This document shows, piece after piece, positions 42,950 to 46,062 of a stretch of DNA of 46,062 bases. How positions within the stretch are numbered: the stretch's first letter is position 1; every line of letters starts with the position of its first letter. The translations under genes were made by a program, and so were the position numbers. Location: positions 1 to 46,062 of the IMG/VR virus record IMGVR_UViG_3300030380_003376; one strand, written 5' to 3'. Under the pieces are notes generated by a model, which was not told where the DNA came from, did not search any database, and saw only the letters and a program-made list of their open reading frames with translations. The DNA comes from a virus.

Positions 42950-43306
42950 ATGCGTTATGTAGATGTTGGTGACGATTATGTCAATCAGATTTTAGCCGCT
43001 AACAAGCTGGCTAACGGTTCGGATTCCTTGACTGAGGCCACAAAGGCGAAGAGGAGGGAAGAGGAGGAAGACAAGCAACAAGAGCAGCAGCAAATGGGTG
43101 AAGCAACAGATCTTCACGAGTGCCCGCTCTGTGAGTCGCAGTTAGACAATCCTCTGAGTGTTGAGCAGATCCAGGAGCACATTGAGTTCATCCTGGAGAC
43201 AATCAACGAAGCCGAAGAGTTCGAGGGCGAGGAGCTTTCGGAAGCTGAAGAAGAAGAGGACGACGCGGAAGAAGACGAGGACGAGGAAGATAACAAAAAC
43301 GATTGA
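42950..43306 (+). CDS. Small acidic protein with a CxxC motif (possible prohead core protein)
   Basis: A 118-residue protein. The first 20 residues contain DVGDDYVNQILAANKL, matched in the next protein (VPDSYVDQVLGFAGAL). The middle is charged (KRREEEEDKQQEQQQMGE), then comes HECPLCESQL with Cys58 and Cys61 and His56/His77 nearby, possibly a small zinc site. The C-terminus is almost only Glu and Asp. Acidic small proteins of this size are typical of T4-type prohead cores (gp67-like), and the protease is a few genes on. The function is inferred. The gene starts after the 63-base gap that follows the PAAR gene. Confidence 0.8.
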   Translation: MRYVDVGDDYVNQILAANKLANGSDSLTEATKAKRREEEEDKQQEQQQMGEATDLHECPLCESQLDNPLSVEQIQEHIEFILETINEAEEFEGEELSEAEEEEDDAEEDEDEEDNKND

Positions 43307-43315
43307 GGTTAAAAG

Positions 43316-43786
43316 ATGAGCGCAAGCACTAAAGATCTTTTAGCCTTATCTGAGGGTATCTTAGCTGACCCGACTCCCGTGAAGGAGGTTCCTGTTACTA
43401 ACCCCATGCTCGACGACGGTTTGAAAGCCGTCGTCGTTCCTGATTCTTATGTTGATCAAGTTCTAGGTTTCGCGGGCGCCTTACGGGAGTCCACAAAAAC
43501 TGAATTAATTAAAGAGTCTAAAGTTAGCGAAAAGCCCGTTCAGATTTCAGAGGCTGAACTATTAGAACAAAAAATTCAAGATCTCGTTGAGAGGCTAAAA
43601 AGTCTTCTTGGAGAGGCTAAGGATGTTTTACAAGAAATGACTACTGTAGGAAGCCTAGGTGTAGGCCCTCAGAAAAAGATGTCGCTTAAGAAGACTGAAT
43701 ATCCTCCAAAGCCGTCTAAGTCAATGAAGTATGGTAATAAAATAACGAGCGCATATGGATCTCGTAAATCTAATAAAGGAAACTAG
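43316..43786 (+). CDS. Unknown small protein with the VxDxYVxQVL motif
   Basis: A 156-residue protein. It begins SASTKDLLALSEGILADPTP; residues 41-55 (VPDSYVDQVLGFAGA) match the start of the preceding acidic protein. The central part has a helical, coiled-coil-like LLEQKIQDLVERLKSLLGEA and the end is basic (QKKMSLKKTEYPPKPSKSMK). I do not recognise a family. It lies nine bases after the preceding stop, with GAGG before the ATG, and overlaps the next gene by 32 bases. The motif and context suggest a head-assembly role, for example as a core or processing-related component. Confidence 0.78.
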   Translation: MSASTKDLLALSEGILADPTPVKEVPVTNPMLDDGLKAVVVPDSYVDQVLGFAGALRESTKTELIKESKVSEKPVQISEAELLEQKIQDLVERLKSLLGEAKDVLQEMTTVGSLGVGPQKKMSLKKTEYPPKPSKSMKYGNKITSAYGSRKSNKGN

Positions 43787-44153
43787 AGCAACAAAGGCTA
43801 AAGGTTCTGAAGAGGGTAGGTCTAAAATGAAAAAGACCACTCCAAAAACCAAAGCCGGTAAGTCTCGTGTTAAGATTTACAAGTCCATCACTGACGCTCT
43901 CAGAAATGGTTACGTCGGTCAGATATTCTCTACTACAAACTCAGATAGGCTTTATGTCATCACCAAGCAAAAGTGGGGCAAAGACGATGAGCAGCAAGTG
44001 GGGGGTAGAACGGCTAAGGGATTCTCACCTGGAAGCATACCTTCTAAATTCTCTGACATCAAGAAGTATGCAGTTAGGACAATGATGAGACATGGTAAGC
44101 AACGCTCTGATAAATTTAAGAGCAAGAAATACTGGTCTCGCAAACAGAAGTAG
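43755..44153 (+). CDS. Unknown basic protein in the head module
   Basis: A 132-residue protein, very rich in Lys, with Arg and few acidic residues. It begins MDLVNLIKETR; a later ATG at 43827 (MKKTTPKTK) has GGGTAGG shortly upstream and is an alternative start. The central part (KIYKSITDALRNGYVGQIFS, then DRLYVITKQKWGKD) looks like a small mixed fold, and the C-terminus is basic (KSKKYWSRKQK). It could bind DNA or the acidic core proteins. I do not recognise it. It overlaps the preceding gene by 32 bases and is followed eight bases later by the protease ATG, with AGGAG in the gap. Confidence 0.75.
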   Translation: MDLVNLIKETRATKAKGSEEGRSKMKKTTPKTKAGKSRVKIYKSITDALRNGYVGQIFSTTNSDRLYVITKQKWGKDDEQQVGGRTAKGFSPGSIPSKFSDIKKYAVRTMMRHGKQRSDKFKSKKYWSRKQK

Positions 44154-44161
44154 GAGTCATT

Positions 44162-45877
44162 ATGTTACTCGTCGAATACAACGTTTTAGAAAATGTTCAG
44201 GTTATCACTGAAGGTAAGGGCGCGACCCAGAGGAAGAAGCTTAGAGGTAAGTTTCAGAAGTGCGATGAGCAGAACAACAATGGTAGAATCTATCCCAAGA
44301 AAGTTCTTGAGAGCCAAGTAAAGGCGATTCAAGAGAAGATTGGCGATAGATCCCTGGTTGGTGCTTTGGATCACCCGGCTAACGATGCTATTCACTTATC
44401 GCAAGCTTCTCACCTTATCACAAACCTGTGGCTTGAGGATAATGGCGATGTGATGGGCGAGTGTGAGATCCTTTCTACTCCTAACGGGCAGATTGTTCAA
44501 AACCTGATTGACGACGGTGTGAAGATCGGCATTTCTAGTAGAGGTGTTGGTAGCGTGTCGGAAAGCATCAAGGGCAAGGTTGTTAACGAGGACTTCAAAC
44601 TGATTACGTTTGATCTTGTTTCTGACCCGTCCACGAGAGGTGCGTTCCCTGAGCTTACTGAGTCGATGCGTGAGAACAGTGAGCGTGCTCAAGCTATCGT
44701 TTCGCAGCACAAAAAGGATCGCGTTCTTCGCACAATTCTTGAAAGCAAGATTGAAAAAGCTTTAAACGAAAAGAAAAAACTATCTTCTGCTCAAAAAAAA
44801 ATCGCTACGTTAACTCCTCCAGAAGACGAAATTGATGGTGAAGATCTCGAAGCACTTCGATCCAAGAAGACCGAATCTAAGTTCCCTGATCTGAGCGGTG
44901 ATGGTGAAGTCACCTTTAAAGATATTTTAATGGGTCGCGGAGTTATTAAGGGAAAGAAGAAAAAGAAGAAGAAAAAGAAGAAGAAAAAAAGAAAGGATGA
45001 GAGAACTGAGGCTGCTGAAGCTAAGAGAGACGTTCAAAGGGACATACATAGACAGAGGTTTGGATCAGTTGCACAGGGTAGACGAGCAGCAAAAAGAGCA
45101 CAAGGGGAACCCCAATCGAATGTTCCACCAACTCAAGCCGAACTCAAGCGTAGGCTTAAAGCGAAGCATGGTTCTAATGGAGGTTCATTTGTAAAGCAAC
45201 TTCCAGCAAAATCTTTAGGCGCTTCAACACAAATCAAAGGGCCTTCCATTGCGGAGGAAAACGTTTTCGTACCTCCTAAGAGAAGAGGTGGTGAATCTTC
45301 CGCTGCTTTTCAAGCGAGAAGCAAAGCCGAGAGATTAGCTTTTGATAAATCGCAGGCCGCAACCCGAGAAAAAAACCGTAGAGATATTCGTGCCCGTAAG
45401 GCTGCTGAGAGACGGGGAACTGGCGGCAGAGGTGGTCCTCAAGGTAGAAGGGCGGTTCTTCAAGCAGGACCTCCTCCTGGAGAGACTGGGATGCAGATGG
45501 CATCCACAGAGATCTTTGGTCAAAGGGTTATTGAAGCTTGCAGAAATATCATCAGGAAGAATGAAAGCATGATGGGAAGGTATGCCACTGCTAAAGAGCT
45601 TAATCTTCCCTTAACCCCCGCTCAGAAAAAAATGGAAGACGCTAGAAAAGCCGCTGATGCAGCCGCTGAAAAGCCTAAAAAGCCTGCACCGGGAGTATTT
45701 ACAGGCCCTGAAAGAGGTAAAGGAGAGCCTCAAAAGGCTTACAGAGCTAGGATGCAAAGGCAGAAACCTGGAGCGGCTGGAACTTCTAAGCCTTCCGGTG
45801 CAGGGCTGGGCAGCAGAGACGAAATCCCAGGCGTGTCCGTAGGGAAAATGCCTCAAGTAAGGCGTAAGCCCAAGTAA
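44162..45877 (+). CDS. gp21: Prohead maturation protease (gp21-type) with long basic extension
   Basis: A 571-residue protein whose first 170 residues are the prohead protease: NNNGRIYPKKVLESQ (38-52), ALDHP with His71, and GISSRGVGS with Ser125/126, the His and Ser of the catalytic set, followed by VNEDFKLITFDLVSDPST (family of T4 gp21, peptidase S80 by memory). T4 gp21 is 212 residues, so about 360 residues are added. They contain DLSGDGEVTFKD (243-254), a full EF-hand-type calcium loop; a run of about 12 lysines near residue 270; and a basic region of AxxxR repeats, with a proline/alanine/lysine-rich end. It may act as a linker to the acidic prohead core or be removed by self-cleavage. AGGAG precedes the ATG. 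Confidence 0.9.
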   Translation: MLLVEYNVLENVQVITEGKGATQRKKLRGKFQKCDEQNNNGRIYPKKVLESQVKAIQEKIGDRSLVGALDHPANDAIHLSQASHLITNLWLEDNGDVMGECEILSTPNGQIVQNLIDDGVKIGISSRGVGSVSESIKGKVVNEDFKLITFDLVSDPSTRGAFPELTESMRENSERAQAIVSQHKKDRVLRTILESKIEKALNEKKKLSSAQKKIATLTPPEDEIDGEDLEALRSKKTESKFPDLSGDGEVTFKDILMGRGVIKGKKKKKKKKKKKKRKDERTEAAEAKRDVQRDIHRQRFGSVAQGRRAAKRAQGEPQSNVPPTQAELKRRLKAKHGSNGGSFVKQLPAKSLGASTQIKGPSIAEENVFVPPKRRGGESSAAFQARSKAERLAFDKSQAATREKNRRDIRARKAAERRGTGGRGGPQGRRAVLQAGPPPGETGMQMASTEIFGQRVIEACRNIIRKNESMMGRYATAKELNLPLTPAQKKMEDARKAADAAAEKPKKPAPGVFTGPERGKGEPQKAYRARMQRQKPGAAGTSKPSGAGLGSRDEIPGVSVGKMPQVRRKPK

Positions 45878-45883
45878 TAAATA
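45876..45883 (+). promoter_or_regulatory. Candidate late promoter box (AATAAATA) before the next head gene
   Basis: AATAAATA overlaps the protease stop, 21 bases before ATG 45905. It fits the NATAAATA late form. A start about six bases after it would give a short leader containing AAGGAA (about 45893-45898), a Shine-Dalgarno-like site. Confidence 0.45.
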
Positions 45884-45904
45884 ACTAAACCCAAGGAATG
45901 AACC

Positions 45905-46062
45905 ATGCCCAAACATGAAGACTATGACGATTACAACAACGCAAAGCAGACATTTATTGTGAAAGACGAAAAAGCAGCATTGAAGATGAAACGCGAGGAG
46001 GCTAGAGCCGCCCGTGAAAAATACAAAGCTGTCGTCGCTCGCGAGAGAGAGGAGAAGGCTGC
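45905..46062 (+). CDS. Start of a charged helical protein (3' end outside window)
   Basis: The open frame reads MPKHEDYDDYNNAKQTFIVK, then a charged helix KDEKAALKMKREEARAAREK and on to the window end, 52 codons so far. AAGGAA lies about six bases before the ATG. The composition, an acidic start and then an Arg/Lys/Glu/Ala helix, suits a scaffold or core protein, which normally follows the gp21-type protease, but only the start is visible. I assign no function. Confidence 0.6.
   Translation, partial: MPKHEDYDDYNNAKQTFIVKDEKAALKMKREEARAAREKYKAVVAREREEKA

Noticed and set aside
44951-44992. Possible frameshift at the A/G-rich lysine run in the protease gene
   Set aside because: The run is in register without a good X XXY YYZ site, and the zero frame stays open for about 290 more codons of phage-like sequence; the other frames give no better product.
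45611-45916. A 101-codon minus-strand open frame at the protease end
   Set aside because: It is the complement of a low-complexity basic region; no start signals and odd composition.

Overview
This window looks like part of a large, distantly T4-like contractile-tailed phage genome. It carries a T4-type packaging ATPase with nuclease, a gp20-type portal, a long baseplate gene run (gp26, gp48/54, gp53, hub, spike, gp25, gp6, gpI/gp7 and PAAR types) and a gp21-type prohead protease. Coding density is very high. There is no stretch over 300 bases without a gene and I see no tRNA, rRNA, CRISPR array or insertion sequence. TAA, TAG and TGA are all used as stops, so the genetic code appears standard. 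The DNA is moderately AT-rich. The host cannot be fixed from the sequence. Many starts have no clear Shine-Dalgarno and several gaps hold AATAAATA boxes like the NATAAATA late promoters of T4-like cyanophages, so a marine or aquatic bacterial host is plausible but is inference.

Layout. 1-969 (+) is the end of an unknown, probably virion, protein. 1035-2097 (-) holds a small Cys-motif membrane protein and a glycosyltransferase-like protein. 2099-9316 (+) holds the large terminase, the portal, an unknown protein with an acidic tail, and a fibre with a tandem 14-residue repeat. 9313-10930 (-) holds a small helical protein and a UvsW-type helicase. 10968-12834 (+) holds a gp26-type baseplate hub protein with a candidate -1 frameshift and an unknown protein. 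12814-13752 (-) is a TOPRIM primase. 13754-14587 (+) is a RecB/Cas4-like Fe-S nuclease. 14516-14969 (-) holds two small genes, one a 53-residue membrane protein. 15040-42886 (+) is one almost unbroken tail and baseplate operon: tape-measure candidate, tube-cap/baseplate protein, gp53, very large hub, spike, LamG-type protein, gp25, gp6, gpI/gp7 type, several large adhesin-like structural proteins, a Cys-rich protein and a PAAR tip. 42950 to the end (+) is the start of the head-assembly module: acidic and basic small proteins, the protease with a very basic extension, and the start of another gene.

The late structural genes run on the + strand in tightly packed, often TAATG-overlapped order. 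Replication and recombination genes (helicase, primase, nuclease) sit between them as short, mostly opposite-strand islands that overlap the structural genes at their 3' ends or almost abut them at their starts. Sheath, tube, major capsid and tail-completion genes are not in the window.

The best candidates for something new are: the T8 slippery site in the gp26-type gene, which would fuse a zinc-ribbon-like body to a helical tail; the protease extended by an EF-hand-like loop, a lysine run and a long basic tail beside acidic core-type proteins; the Cys-rich module repeats next to the PAAR tip; a nested inverted repeat between the tail and head operons; and the recurrent CAT-N-ATG divergent gene starts.
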